Source of the DNA: Cliona cf. orientalis
Taxonomy: Eukaryota; Porifera; Demospongiae; Clionaida; Clionaidae
Length of the DNA: 64,000 nucleotides
NCBI GenBank assembly: GCA_963930775.1
Contig: OZ005690.1
Coordinates: 3,332,225-3,396,224 of the forward strand
Direction: 5' to 3'
This document shows, in pieces, positions 12,357 to 25,938 of this stretch. The notes beneath the pieces were generated by a model that saw only the letters and a list, made by a program, of their open reading frames with translations, did no database searches and had not been told where the DNA came from. Position 1 is the stretch's first letter; each line of letters starts with the position of its first letter. The translations under genes were made by a program, and so were the position numbers.

Positions 12357-13368
12357 GGTACCATTAAATTGCGTGGGCGTGAGGTGGGGGATATGACACC
12401 TAAACCACATCAAAGTCATTAGTGAGGTGCATGTTGTGTAACCACGCCCTTTTAATTGCACAGGTCTCAGGGGTGTGGCTGCTAGAGCCGGAAGTGTTCA
12501 TTGAATATCCTCCATGGACCGGAAGCCGAGCCGGAAGGGAGGGGCCAGGCCACGCCCAAAACAGCTCCACCCTGTTCCCCAAGGACCACCATTCTCAATC
12601 AAGTGCCTACTAACCACCGGATGTCCACCGGAAGCCCACAATCAATCCCAATTAAAACACACAGCTTCCTCAAGGCCAAAACACACACAAACACTTGGAG
12701 GCCGTTCTGCCACACCGCCCACACAAGAGCTCACCTCATTTCCTGTGTGGGCGGAGTAACAACACGTCATCGCAACCACATCCGCTTCAAACCATCGTCA
12801 GCTTCCGTCCAGCCGTACAGGCCCCTCGATCGCACCGGCGTACAGTGCCTCATTAACTGACATGGCCTCACCTTTGACCTCCTGCCACGCCCCCAAAGCC
12901 TCCTCGCGGGGTTCAAAGGTCACCACCGCTTCCGGGACACGCCCACCTATCGCCGAGGCCAAGTCCCAGGCGCCGATATCCAAGCACTGGCCCGTGGAGC
13001 CACGCCCAATCGGAAGCAATAAAACCTGCATTAACGCACACGCACACACTCCACACAGTGCCAGGAACACGCCCACATGCTTAATTAGGCCTAATAAGGC
13101 TTTTTTTTTCTTTTTTTTTTTTTTGTCGTTGCGGTTAATAGTTAAGCAAGAATGCTTTGATCTTGCTTTGATGTGGGCAATTACCGGCCTTTTCTTCAGG
13201 GGCCACTTCCGGTCGCTAATTACACGCGCATAATCATCCCTGGCCGATTCTGGACACGCCCACCTTCGACCAAAAGCACTCGTATGGCCTCTTCGGCCAC
13301 GCCCCTTCACGATTCGCTAATTGAATTAGCCATTCCTGACGCTCACGCCCACGCAATTAAATGGTACC
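12357..13368. mobile_element. TTAA-flanked nonautonomous element (piggyBac-type), inside CKAP5-A intron 7
   Basis: About 1.0 kb with inverted ends GGTACCATTAAATTGCGTGG and the reverse-complement form CCACGCAATTAAATGGTACC. It is flanked by TTAA at 12353-12356 and 13369-13372. The same intron in copy B (near 56955) has a single TTAA, which gives an exact empty site. The interior is clearly GC-richer than the surroundings and carries about ten CACGCCC/GGGCGTG motifs. No transposase. A related copy lies at 28969-30401 in the opposite orientation. Confidence 0.93.
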
Positions 13369-14851
13369 TTAATTAACAGCCATCCCAGGGTGTTTGATAT
13401 CAAAATAATTAAATTACTACTATAAGATTATGTTTCCTTGGACATGCATATATTACATGTCCTGTGCTAAATAAAATGAAAATTCTGCACAGTTACCATG
13501 ATTATAGTTGAGCCTGCCCACTTTCTTTTTGTCGCTGTCAAGGCAAGCCCCTCCCCCTTCTACCACTGAATCTAAAGGTTCCGGAACATCATCCCCTGTC
13601 CCTACTGCTGAGCAGGCTGAAGCTCCACCCCCTAAGCCAGCACCAGTGACTGGCCCTTTCTCTATCGATCTCTCAAAATATCAGCTACCTCCTCAGCCGC
13701 GGCTGAAAGCACCCATTAGTGTGCCACGCCTCTCTGTGGTGATTGGGCCAGATGTGCCAATGCCTGTACTCCAGTCAAGGTAAGCTTGTAAAAGATAACC
13801 ATTTTATTGCTGCATGTAGTTCATAAACGTATTTCTGGAAGAGTAGCGTCTGTGCTTACTTGACAGGGTTTCCAAAGGAGAAATGTCCCGATTCCTTGCC
13901 TGCATCATGAGTTCAATAATTAGTTTAAATTGGGCCTACGGTCGGAGAGATTCTAATATTTTTGGGGACATACTCTAAAAGTGATAATGTTTTATTATGT
14001 GTCAACTTCATCCCCCTCCTCCCCTCCCATACCCCTCAATGAAAAGTCTTATATGAACCCCTAGCTGTTATCATCGATGGTATGTCACAAACTTTTAATA
14101 TTTAAATTCAACCACAAATACACACCCACCATCAGGAAGGTGAAGGCTCCTCCCTCTATAGGGGTTAATCCCACCCAGCTGGCCAGTACATTAGCTGCAG
14201 TCAGCTACATTATCTCTCAGATCAACAGCAATGATGCAGACACATGCTGCAAGGCCATTACCCAGGTATGAAGTTCAATCGATCAGTATAAGGGCACCTC
14301 TCTCTATTGTACAAAGCATATGTAATTTGGAAAGCATGCATAGTAGAGATAACATAATTGTATAGAATCAATGCTTATATGCAACTAGTTTGTCTCTAAA
14401 ATTTAGCAAAGCTAGCATAATTCGCTACAACAGCACAAATCTCAGTTTCACCTTCATTACTCTGTCATCCAATTAACTCTTTATACTGATACTTAATATT
14501 ATTGTTACTGTAGATTGAAGCAGTAATAGTGAATCCTTGCCAGCGAGAAGCCATGGACACTCATGTTGACCAGCTGCTCAGGGCTGTCCTCATGCAAATG
14601 AGAATGAATTTCTCCACCCCACTCACCGACGCCAGCACTCCGGAAACACTCAAGAACGTATGACAGCTACAATAACAATATAGTTACATGAATGGAAGTA
14701 TCACAAATCGCCATGCAGATAAAAAGCAGTGGTTAATATTAAATTCATCCCTAAGCTCCCTGATGTTTTCAACGTATTCAGGCACTATTCCTATAGCACT
14801 TGACCATTATCTGTTTTCAGCATAAACATTACAAGATTGGGCTTGAGAACT

Positions 14852-14934
14852 GGCCTCATCCCCAAGCCACTCCCACATTTTCAATGTTACACGCATGTAA
14901 TATTGAAAGTGTGAGAGTGGCCTGGGGACAAGGC
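14852..14934. repeat. Short foldback in CKAP5-A intron 10
   Basis: Imperfect inverted repeat of about 83 bp: GGCCTCATCCCCAAGCCACT on one arm pairs with AGTGGCCTGGGGACAAGGC on the other, with the stem extended by CACATTTTCAATGTTAC/GTAATATTGAAAGTGTG. It is also present in copy B at 58440-58522. Probably a tiny MITE. Confidence 0.7.
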
Positions 14935-15483
14935 TACAAGTACATGTATATAATATCACTGTGGTACTCAGTATAGTTTGGCTGCTATATAAACACAGAC
15001 ATGAATGAACGTGAAAACCTCCACTTACGTTTGAACTATCGTGCTCATTTTTGTAAACACATACATGTAGGTGATGCACATTGGCAAGAGGCTCACTTCA
15101 TGCCTGGTGGTGCTGTTCAGTGAAACTAGCCTGGCAGAGAAGGCCACTCAGGACAGTCTGGTTGAAGTGGAGAGAGATATTCTTACCTATCTTGAAGATG
15201 AAAGGCTACTCAAGCTCGAGGAAGCCCCTCAATTAATTAGATTGCTTAATTTTCTCATGTTGAGAGTATGTGATAACAGCGAAAAGACTGCTATATTTGG
15301 GTGAGCATACAAAAAATTTTTATATACATGGTGGTTTATTCACAATTGCATAATTTGATAGATCACTTCTACAAGTACTATTAAAGTCAGTTAGCGCAGA
15401 TGGAACACCTTCAAAGCTCACAGAGATGACAATGAAGATTTGTGCACACCAATGTGGCTTTATTTGTAAATAATCTCTCCTCA

Positions 15484-15649
<166 letters not shown>

Positions 15650-17825
15650 CTTCTTTAGTGCCTCTGGAAGATCACTCGTCAGATTCCCAAGCTCCTCCCC
15701 TCTATTAACATGGACCAATTACTAAAAGAAATTGATACATTCTTCCAAGGCTATGCTGAGTTAGTGCCCAGCCCATCTGCCCAAGATCTGCCTTACAGAA
15801 CTGTCAAGACTATCTTATATCATGTCACTAACACGATGGGTGCTGAGGTATAATGTTCTATGTAGTACAAGTGTGCATGGCACAAACATGGGGATAGGAT
15901 CGATTTCTGTTCTTGCATACGTACCTTAACGTCACACCAGGAGCAGTCTGAACACATTAGGTTTAGGTATGGAATTTATGATGTTTTCCTCGAATTTCTC
16001 AGGTTCTTGAGCATATGACACTGATTAAGGACTCAAAGAAGTCCACAGTAGCACAGTACATCCGAAAGACACTAGCTAAGAAGAGGCTGAGTGTGGAGAA
16101 GGCAGCCTCCTCTGCTGGTGGTGGTGAGTCAGCAAAAAGTGGAGGAGATGCAGCAGACCAAAAGAAGGAAGAATCTGAAAAATTTGTCTCTTTTTTGTCA
16201 AAAGTATGCTTGAACCTGTATTATACACGTATACTCTACATACATGTACAATGGACATCATAGCTTGCGTAATCTCGCAAGAATTTTTTGATAATAAGCT
16301 ATCAACGCTGTGTATCTCTCTCTCTCTTTCTGTCTCTCTCACTCCTCACTTATTCACACAAATACACACACGTGTGCACATAATATACAGGCTTCTACCA
16401 CCTTTCCACCTGGTTCCAATACTATTCTTGCTGAGATCTTCAAAAAGATAGGGCAACCTGCTGAATCCAAGCAGGTACTGTAACCAATTCCACTATCCTT
16501 TTATTCACTATGGGCATTAAGCTTGTCTCCCTCCTCTAAATACCTATACATGTAGTAATAGAAAAAAAACAGTATAATTTCTTATTATTATCAAATCTAC
16601 ACTTACATGTACTTCGTTCATGCAGGGACTCCGAGAACTCTACGACTTCAAGCAGGCCCACCCCGAGGCTGATTTCACGGTATTCATGATGGGAATAAGC
16701 AAATTTTACCAGAACTACATTGAGCGAGGTCTGAAGTGGGCAGAGGCCGAGGCATCAGCTTCAACACAAGGAGAAAATGAAGGTACTAACAGTGATTTTT
16801 AATTGGACTGTTGGAATGTGCATGAGTTACTGAAGGTAATTCCTATATCTAGGCTTCCAATAGCTTAATTTATGCATGTACGTAGTAATTTTGTACTCTG
16901 ACTTAGTCTACGTCTTACCATTAGTATAGACCAATGCATTAATGTTATGCATTAATGTTATTCTTATCTTATCTGCAGTATCGCTGGTATCAGATGAATT
17001 GCAAGAACTTCGTCGGATGCGTGATGCTACTAAGCTCCACGTTGCCCAAGCCTTGAACATCAAACCAGGAGTAAGAAAATATCCTTCAGTGCATCCGATT
17101 ATTGGTCACTATCATGCTTTATGGAACTTTTTGTATGTACACGTGTATAGGAAAAAATACCCAAACCGTCTGCAAGTGGTGCGAAGAGTTCGGTGCTCAA
17201 GAGTGTGGGTGAATATGCTTCCAGCATTGACATACCAGCTTCTGATGAAAATCAGGTATGTATATAACTGCATATGCTCCCCACACAAATTGCTGCATTC
17301 TTATCTACAGTGCATAATATGTGTATTGTGTATATAGTTCGGTGTTCTCCCCAGGCCCTTTCAGCATAGCGCCCCCCCCCCCCAATGCCTTCAATAGCTA
17401 TATTTCTTTGATGTGGTAACAAAAATTGATTAATGTGGTCACAAACTCCACCCAAACCACACCTATATAGTAGCCTAGGCCTTTAGTTAACCTTTCCTGG
17501 GGAGAACCCTATAGAGTTTATTCAAGCCCCTTGGTACCTTGGGTCTTCAATTGAGGTGGCAGACCCACCTTGCAGTGGTATTTTTGGTACATATGTGTAC
17601 TTTAAATTTTTGGATTTATATGCTAATAACTTTTCTTCTTATCCTAAATAGCCTATGCGATCGAGTGTGGTGAGTGGTCTGGTTCGTCCCAGCACTGGTG
17701 GTGTGTTGGGTACCAGCAGCTCTGGTTCTAGAGGAGGAGGGAGTGCCAGCGGAGGAGGGGGAGGGAGCTCCGTTGATCTCAAGGAGCTAAGACGAAGGCT
17801 CGACATGCTAAAAAGGTCAAATTAA

Positions 17826-18422
17826 CCGTAAAAACTCCAAAAATATCTCAAATTTAATGTACCACAATTTAATTGTAATGGTGCATGTTGGATTATATAT
17901 AAATTAAATATGGTTGTCATTGTTGATTTGTCACTATTTGATGAGAATTATTGTTGTATCAATCATGTTCCATAGAGACTATCTCAAAAAATTAGTGTCA
18001 AATGTATTTAGCCTTACAAAAAAATATCAAGTTCTAAACGAAAGCACTGGGTGTTATTTTCAATTCTTCAATACCAGTTATGTATACACTAAAAACTTCA
18101 CAGACTGTGTAATAAGAAACTTTACTTCCCTCTCTACTGTCTAGATTGAAAATCTAACATGTACGTGATAGAACTTAAAATTAATTTTATGTATGTCGTT
18201 GATTGCTTTGACTAGTTGAAAAAGTAAACTGTTATATCCGCAATGTCTCTATTGGGTTTATATAAAGTTTTAGTTATTTTCAATTCAAAAAAATATGCAT
18301 AATACATTCATGGAATACACAAAAGCCATGCATAATCCGCAGGCAGTTTTATCGCACATTAAAGCACCTTAAGCTTGCATGCGGTCGCTACATCTCAGAC
18401 TGAGCATCTCATAGAAACTATC
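17826..18422. other. Intergenic, CKAP5-A to P3-A
   Basis: AT-rich DNA with no supported gene. It should include the CKAP5 3' UTR and the P3 promoter. The copy B equivalent at 61390-61984 is highly similar with small indels. I see no RNA gene or defined element. Confidence 0.5.
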
Positions 18423-19220
18423 ATGGACGATGTTGTCAAATGCATCCTGCTCCTCCTAGGAGCAGCAATGCTTCCTTCCCTGTCGGTGTCAGCTGAAGAT
18501 GAAGCTGTGGTCTACATCAAATCCTCGCCAAGTGCCAACTGTCCTGTTATACTCTCTCTCAGTTTGCTACCAATCAGAGTCAACCTCAGTTGAACACAAC
18601 ATTGCTTTTCTTGTCTGGAAATCACTCCCTCGATTCAGACATTTTTATTGCCGATATTGATCATTTTTACATGCTGACGTACCCTTCAACATCTTTGTCA
18701 TTGAGTATTGTACAATGTCTGCAAAATTCTAGCATCAGTCTTAGCAATATCACTACTGTATTGATTCATCAATTTGAATTTTACGGATGTGGAGACAACA
18801 GTATTTCATCAGTGGAGAAATTAACTGTACAAAATTGCTCATTTATTGGCAGCGAAAGTAGTGGAACAGCACTAAATATCATTCACAGCAATGCAGATTT
18901 TATTAATTGTTCGTTTCTGTCCAATCGAATTGGAACGTACCATGGTCCTATATGGATCCACCAAGAGGAGCCATCGTATGACAATTTTACTCTATATGCT
19001 TTTGTTGGTGGAGCAATGATTGCAAACCAGAGTAACATTAGCATAGTTGGAAGCAAATTCGATAAGAACCAAGCTGGTGTAGGTGGTGCTATATACTCCA
19101 CTCTTGGTAGTCAAGTAAATATCACTAATAGCACAGTTACTGAAAATAGTGTGTGCTTATTGCAACGTCAAAACAAGTATTCCGTTTGCTTTGGTGGTGT
19201 ACTTTTCTGTGAGAACGAGC
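18423..19220 (+). pseudogene. P3 copy A: 5' fragment of beta-helix surface-protein gene, truncated by duplication end
   Basis: Starts with the same ATG and signal peptide as copy B (MDDVVKC, then a Leu-rich stretch, LSVSA). About 10 bases found in copy B (gctgatccct) are missing after 18545, so the frame shifts early. The rest (18590-19218) reads as beta-helix with N-glycosylation sites and GGAI-type turns (VGGAMIANQSN, VGGAIYSTLGS). Homology to copy B stops at 19220, and the frame then ends in unrelated DNA. It has no membrane region. Start chosen because the upstream ATG at 61973 in copy B is ATA here. Confidence 0.85.
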
Positions 19221-19399
19221 TTTTCGCTTAAAATTTATTTACCGGTATCTGTCTTAAAAGCACACGTATTGCTGCTGAAGAGCATACTTAGTCTAGCCCT
19301 TCTTTCAGATACTATTAATATTATTTAGGAGATCGAATACTGCAACTCTTGTATACATGCAGTTGCATTAAGCTCCTGCTATCAAAACCAGATGTAACA

Positions 19400-22300
19400 A
19401 TGGAGCAATATAGTACAATGCTCTTGGCTGTAGCAGCACTTGCAATGCAATATTATTACAGTTGTAGTGTCACTGCTCATTTGCTGGATGAAGATTCGAT
19501 GCAATTGTTTTACATCACTCCCTCATCAAATATGTCATGTGCTGCAAAGCCTTGTCTTACTTTATCCCAATTTGCTGATAACTCAAGCAGCTGGTTATCA
19601 TCACTGACAAGCACGTCATTGATGTTATTATCAGGAACCCATATATATGCTCACCACTGATCTTTCGATCACAGCTATCACTTTCTTCATGCTGACAAGT
19701 TCCACTTCTGATGGTAATCACTTCATTAGATGCCAGTATCAAGCGAGCTTTAAATTTGAGAACATGACTGAGTTGTCAATAAAAGGACTAACGTTTATTG
19801 GATGTGGCAACAATACATTTTCATCAGTAAGAAATTTCACGATAGAAAATTCTACTTTTCAAGGGCAGAATGCAAGTGGCACGGTCCTTGATATTGCTAA
19901 CGTTAATCTCACAATTGTAAATAGCTTCTTTCTCTCATATAGCATTGGTCGCTGCATTGACATCTATGCCATTAATATCAGACCACACATCATATCCGTT
20001 CGTGTTGGTGGAGCTATTTTTGTGGATAAGAGCAATGTAAGCATCATCAAGTGCACCTTTTTTAACAACAGTGCCGAAGTTGGTGGAGCAATATACAGTA
20101 CTAATTATAAGTTCAGCAATAACATCAGTATCAGCAACAGCATATTTATCAATAATCAAGCAAATATTGATAGTCGACGACTCATCCTTTATTGTGATCA
20201 ACTAGATAACCCTAACAAGGGAAGTGTTGCCGGAGCTATTGCAGTATTTCAAAAATTTCTGATTGTATATTCACCAACAATACTAGTGAAGTGGGTGAAG
20301 GTGGTGCATTAGCAGTTCAGCAGCAGTCAACCTTGAGTATATACAAAAGTGAGTTTCGTGGCAACACTGCAAAGAGTTATGGAGGTGCTTTTATAATACG
20401 AGAAATTTTTGCTACTATCAATAGCAGCGTATTCATTAGCAACAGTGCTACCCAAGGAGGTGTCATTCATGCCATACAAAAGACTATAGCCATATTAATA
20501 GGAAATGTATTCGAGAACAATTCTGCAAAGTCATCAGGTGGAGTCATTTCGACGGACCAAAACAGTCTGTTATGCATTCATCATGGGCGCTTCTTTTACA
20601 ATAAAGCTACAACTGGAGGTGTTTTGTATGCTATTAGATCAGGAGTGATACTAGAACACAGTGCTGTTTCCCATAATCAAGCTAAAGAAAGGGGTGGTGC
20701 AATATATATCCTACAGAGCCACACCAATATTACTATATTAGGACGATCTAATCTAACGCATAACTCTGCTAGTACTGGTGGCGCAATATGTGCAATTGAA
20801 AGTACTTTAATTTCCCTTGGTTACATATATATTCCAGGTCAACTCACTCTGTTAACTGTAGCTTACAATACGGCGAATCAGATTGGAGGTGGAATCTATC
20901 TGGAGCGCAGTGTTTTCAATTCTAGAATGGACAGCGTAACAAATATTTCACGCAATAGTGCAAGCAGCAGTGGTGGTGGGATGTATGCTACGAATTCACT
21001 GATCATTTGCACAGAATACTATCGTAAAATGAATACAAAGCCAAATCAAACTTTGATATTTTTTGCCAACAACAGTGCATTCAAAGGTGGAGGGTTATAT
21101 CTAGAGTCCTCTGCTCAATTACGCATTCAGAGAATTGGTGATATTACAAATCTTTTTCAAGATACAAAATTAAATTCTAGCATCCATTTCGCATCAAATA
21201 CAGCAGAGTATGGTACAGCAGTGTATGTGGCAGATGAAACTTATTTTGATGTATGTAATAATTTGTATGGTACAGCGAACAGTACTACAACTAGCAATGC
21301 TGACTGCTTCATTCAAGTATTTTCAGAGTCTACAATCAAATCTAATGAATCTAACATTCCCAAAATTCATTTCAGAGCAAATAATATTTCAAAGAGTATG
21401 ATCTTTGGGGGACTACTGGATCGATGCATACCTGATCCTCGCAGAGCTGAAATTTACACCAGTGGGTACATACTGAAAGAAATCAGTGGACTTGCTTACT
21501 TGAAGCTCATTAGTAATGTAAAAATCACTAAACACATCAGCTCTTTACCAGTAAGATTGTGCTTCTGCAATGCACGTGATAATGAACCAAACTGTAGCTA
21601 TGAGCCACCCATCATCCACGTTAAAAAGGGAGAAAATTTTAACGTGACACTTGTCGCAGTTGATCAGGTGAATCACACCTTGAAGGATGTCGAGGTTTAT
21701 ATTGCCCTCAGCCACACACAGAGCAGTTTAGGCGAAGGACAGACAACCCAAGCAACTAAAAATGCTTGCACTAACCTAATTTTTAGTATTGTTTCTCCTC
21801 ATACTGCTGAAGAGTTGATCTTGTATCCTGAAGGTCCATGCAGGAATGCCAGTAGATCTCAAAGCAGAGTGCAAGTTGTTTTTCAATCTTGCACTTGTCC
21901 AATAGGATTTCAGCCAAGGAGATATGATAGCAAAGACTGCCTTTGTATTTGCAATTCAAGGCTCAGTCCTTACTTCAGTGAAGCAGATAATAACTGTGAT
22001 ATTCAAACTGAATCATTAGCAAGACATGGTAATTTTTGGATTGGTTTCAACAATGAGAACGTTAGTGGATTTTTAATCTATCCTTACTGCCCCTTGGATT
22101 ACTGTCTCCCATCAACGTCCAATGTTAATATCAATCTAAATCTTGATAATGGATCGGATGCACAGTGTGCTAACAATCGCTCAGGGCTTTTGTGTTCACT
22201 CTGTCGACCCGGTCTTAGCTTATCCTTAGGAAGCTCTCGATATGTATCCCTTGCTCTAGGTCGTGGTATACGAGTTTTGCGCCAATCATTTTGATCACTA

Positions 22301-23595
22301 TGATAGCTGGTATTCTTTTGGTAGTAGTATTGCTGACTTTCAAGATAACTGTAAATACTGGATTACTGAATGGACTGATCTTTTATGCCAATATCATTGG
22401 TGCCGATAGCAGTACATTCTTCTCTGAACTGTTGCCATCCACTAAATTTCATTTGGCCCTCGTATCATGGCTCAATTTGGAAGTGGGATTTGATGTATGC
22501 TTCTTTGAAGGAATGGACACCTACTGGAAGACATGGCTCCAGTTGGCCTTCCCAGCTTACGTCATATTTCTAGTCGCCATTGTGATCATTGCTAGTGAGT
22601 ACTCGGGAAGGTTTTCCCGTCTTCTATCAAGAAGAAATCCAGTGGCAACTCTTTCCACACTGGTCTTGCTCTCGTATACAAAATTTTTACAGACAACGAT
22701 TACAGCGCTCTCATTAGCTACTCTACGCTATCCTGACGGCTTTCACAAGAAGGTGTGGCTTCCTGATGCTACTATTGAGTATTTGAGTGGAAAGTATATT
22801 CCTCTTTTTGTTGTAGCGGTTGCCATTCTAATTGTTGGCACTGCTTACACGTGTATCATTTTCTTCTGGCAGTGGTTTCTTCATTATCAGAAAACAGCTC
22901 TTTTCAGAAGGATCAACTTTCTGCGACTGAACCATTTCATTGATCCTTATCATGCTCCCTATGCTGAAAAATTTCACTACTGGACTGGTTTCTTGCTGTT
23001 CACACGAATCGCTCTGTATCTTGTGTTTGCATTGAATGTATCGGGTGACCCTGGAGTCAATTTGATGGCAGTAAATATTTCAGCAATTAGCCTTCTCCTA
23101 TTTAAGGCACATTTTGGTAAGATCTACAAAAAGAACTTTGTTGACATGATGGAAATGGCTTGCTATGCAAATCTTGGTATATTCAGCACAATCAGACTAC
23201 AATTTGACGATGGGGAAATAGTCAATATCACTGCTTATATCTCTGGTGCTTTCACAGTGACACTACTAGTTATCATAATCTCTTATTGTTCACTGAATGC
23301 TCTGCTCGACTCAAAATGTTCAAAGAGACGCACTAATTTATCTGAAAGACTATTTCACCGAAATGTATTCGAAAATAGTAATGACACAGTTGTAAGCAGC
23401 TGTACATCAAAAGAAAGCTACCCCACTTATTCTATCGTGGACATAGGAGAGCTGGAAGACTGTGGTGGGCAAAATTCTCAAATTAGTGAGAACGGTACTA
23501 TAGAGCCGAGGCTCACAAGTGACATGGTAGATGACATAACATCAGATTCTGAGTCAACGGGCAGCACAACTCCACTCTTGAACAAATGTGATTGA
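19400..23595 (+). pseudogene. P4: beta-helix/multi-TM surface-protein gene with three frameshifts
   Basis: Complete architecture in one direction without introns: signal peptide (MEQYSTMLLAVAALAMQ), N-terminal module (LFYITPSS, PCLTLSQFA, LLSGTH), many beta-helix repeats (GGAI/GGVI turns, NNSA strands), a cysteine-rich region (VRLCFC, CPIGFQ, CLCICN), a neck GLLCSLCRPGLSLSLGSS, then membrane helices from about 22290 and a tail ending SGSTTPLLNKCD. The frame breaks near 19640 (in an AT run), near 20262 and near 22244. Each piece rejoins the family alignment directly after the break. It is either a young pseudogene or carries indel errors. Closest relatives in the window are P6 and P3. The translation after 22291 is a long open membrane domain of 434 aa. 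Confidence 0.85.
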
Positions 23596-23933
23596 TATTT
23601 AGACTATTGTGTGTATAGCTACCTACTAATTGATTAGTTGACAGCTAATGTGATCATGTGTAGCTTATCGACCAATGGATGTAGTTCCTCAAAGCAGTTT
23701 CGACAGTAAACTATTAGGCCGTAATAATAATAATATTATATACTAAAGTGCTGTGGTGATATTTATGTCATACGTGTAGCTAATATTATATGCTAGTTAC
23801 ATTGAAATGCACAATATTATTAATATATAGCTATTATGGTTCCCAAGTCATTAATAATAATATTGTGAGATAGAAATGCAAGACTTAGTGCATGATATCG
23901 TGTAACTGAATTTGCTATATTTTTATAATGATA
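23596..23933. other. Intergenic between P4 and P5
   Basis: Convergent 3' ends of P4 (plus) and P5 (minus). AT-rich with several ATAATATTAT-type runs. No gene recognised. Confidence 0.5.
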
Positions 23934-25107
23934 CTAGTGATGATAATCTAATAGTGGAGATGTGCTGTCCTCCGAAGCTAATGAGGCTCTATCATCTTCA
24001 TCGTAGTTTGTACTAATTTCCACTCTTGCCGAGTTTTGTCTGACAGAATCAGGTGGTCCTAAGTACAGTGCTGAAAATGTGGGTTTCCCAATGTCATTAG
24101 AAGTAGAGCCTCTAGCAGTGGAATAATTAATTGTTGCCGTCTCATTTAGCTGCTGTTCATTAGTATGTCTCTTTGAATACTTTGTGCGAACTATAGCGTA
24201 CAAATGGTAGGAGATTATGACAGCCAGGAGAATCATTGTGAAAGCTCCTGCTATGTGACTAGCAATGCCGACAATCCTTGTATCTTCAAATTTTAATTTT
24301 ATTGTGCTGAGTACACTGAGATTTGCATAACAAGCCACTTCAATCACATCGACAAAAACTGATTGATACACTCGATCGGCCAAACTGTCCCTTGATAATA
24401 AAAAGGCCAACCACAGACGTGATTATTGCCAATAAATTGACTCCAGGATCTCCCGATACATTGAGTGCAAACACAAAATACAAAGCATAACGTATGAATA
24501 GCAGCAAACCAGTCCAGTAGCGATGCTTAGGGACATAGGGAGCATGATAAGGCTCTATGAAGTGACACAGTTGCTGAGATATGACCCATTTGAAGATCAT
24601 CTTGTCTTGAAGATGAAGAAGCCACTGCCAAAGAAAAATGGTACACGTGTACACTGTACCGATGACTAGTATTAGGATGGCCACGACAAAAAGGGGGATA
24701 TGTTTGCTACTTAAGTACTCAACTGTTGCATCAGGAAGCCACACCCTCTTAGGTGAGCCACCTCCAGGATTATCAAGCTGAGTGAACGATAAGGATGTGA
24801 TTGTTGTTTGAAGGAATTTTGTATATGAGAGCAAGATTAGGGTAGCTAGAGTAGCCACTGGGTTCGCTTTACCAATCAAACGAGAGAATCTCATTGATTT
24901 TTCGCTGACAATGATCACAAGGACAACTAGAATCATGATGTACATTGGGAAAGCCAACTGGAGCCATGTTTTCCAATAGGTGTCCATTCCTTCAAAGAAG
25001 CAAACGTCAAACCCAATTTCCAAGTTGAGCCATGATACAAGAATTGAGTAATATCTAAGTGATGGTGATAATCCAAAGAAAAACTGACTGCTGTTGGCAC
25101 CTAGTAT
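23934..25107 (-). pseudogene. P5: C-terminal membrane half of a P-family gene, truncated
   Basis: Near-identical to the 3' part of P6 (27035-28200). It encodes the membrane domain (GANSSQFFFGLSPSLRY, SWLNLEIGFDVCFFEGMD, YWTGLLLFIRYALY) and the tail (ASEDSTSPLLDYHH). The upstream beta-helix and the cysteine-rich neck are absent: homology stops near 25107, where sequence identical to an ATP6V0C intron begins. A 4-base insertion near 24378 (relative to P6) shifts the frame between the two open pieces 24340-25125 and 23934-24410. Broken duplicate of P6. Confidence 0.88.
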
Positions 25108-25275
25108 AAAATGGCTGCAGTGCATTTGATCATGTTAGTGGGTTGAGTATGCCTGTACTCACCCTGCTGGTGGTGTTACTGGTATTCACTGTAAGGAGTG
25201 GTATGAATGACAGATTGTGTTTTCACAATGTTGAGAGTATTGTAGCACACAGTCTGGTAGTTGTAGAGGTATTGA
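25108..25275. repeat. Duplicated ATP6V0C intron segment, upstream copy
   Basis: About 168 bp starting AGTATAAAATGGCTGCAGTG, almost identical to 26232-26398 in intron 2 of ATP6V0C, same orientation. It abuts the truncated 5' end of P5. It looks like a junction scar of a tandem duplication that once spanned part of ATP6V0C and the P6 3' end. Confidence 0.85.
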
Positions 25276-25438
25276 TAGCTATTCAAGCGTAACAAGGGCC
25301 TTTTGTCATATGACACGCGTTTTGTCAGCAAAAAGGGAAGTAGCTACATATATAGTCTTTTCCGCTCACTTTCAGCCAATTCCTGTGGTGTGTGCTAAAC
25401 CCGCAACTGCTCTCCCTGTCTCTGTTGAAGCCCAGACG

Positions 25439-25888
25439 ATGTCGAGTAACTATGATCCTTCTGCGCCGCCATACGCGGGGTTCTTCGGCGTGATGGGCGC
25501 TTCAGCCGCCATTATATTCTGTGGTGAGTTGCTTGATTTGCACGTGGTCTGGGAGAGCTATTATGGGTCTAATCCAAACCAAATCTCAGGAAGATATACC
25601 GTAGGTCGGGTTTTAATTGCGTAGTTTAATAATTGCGAATGGTGCTTTTCGAACTGCATTGCGAATCTAATGAATGCGTTTTTGTTGCGTGCGGGCAAGC
25701 CACACCGGCATTGCGTACGCATATATTTATTCCTGCAAAATAAATTGCGAGGTCTCGGAGAAGCTCGCAATTCGTATTTAAAAACTCGCAATTAAAACCC
25801 GACCTACGGTATTTATTCAGCTGTCAAGTATACGTCTTGTGAATCATGTGACTTGATTGATTCCGTAGTATTGCACATTCCATACACC

Positions 25889-25938
<50 letters not shown>

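Noticed and set aside
12798..13310. 170-aa ORF on the minus strand of the TTAA element
   Set aside because: It runs through the poly-T/A tract as poly-Lys and through the terminal repeat. The second element copy breaks it at the same tract. Only the 92-codon part is retained as uncertain.
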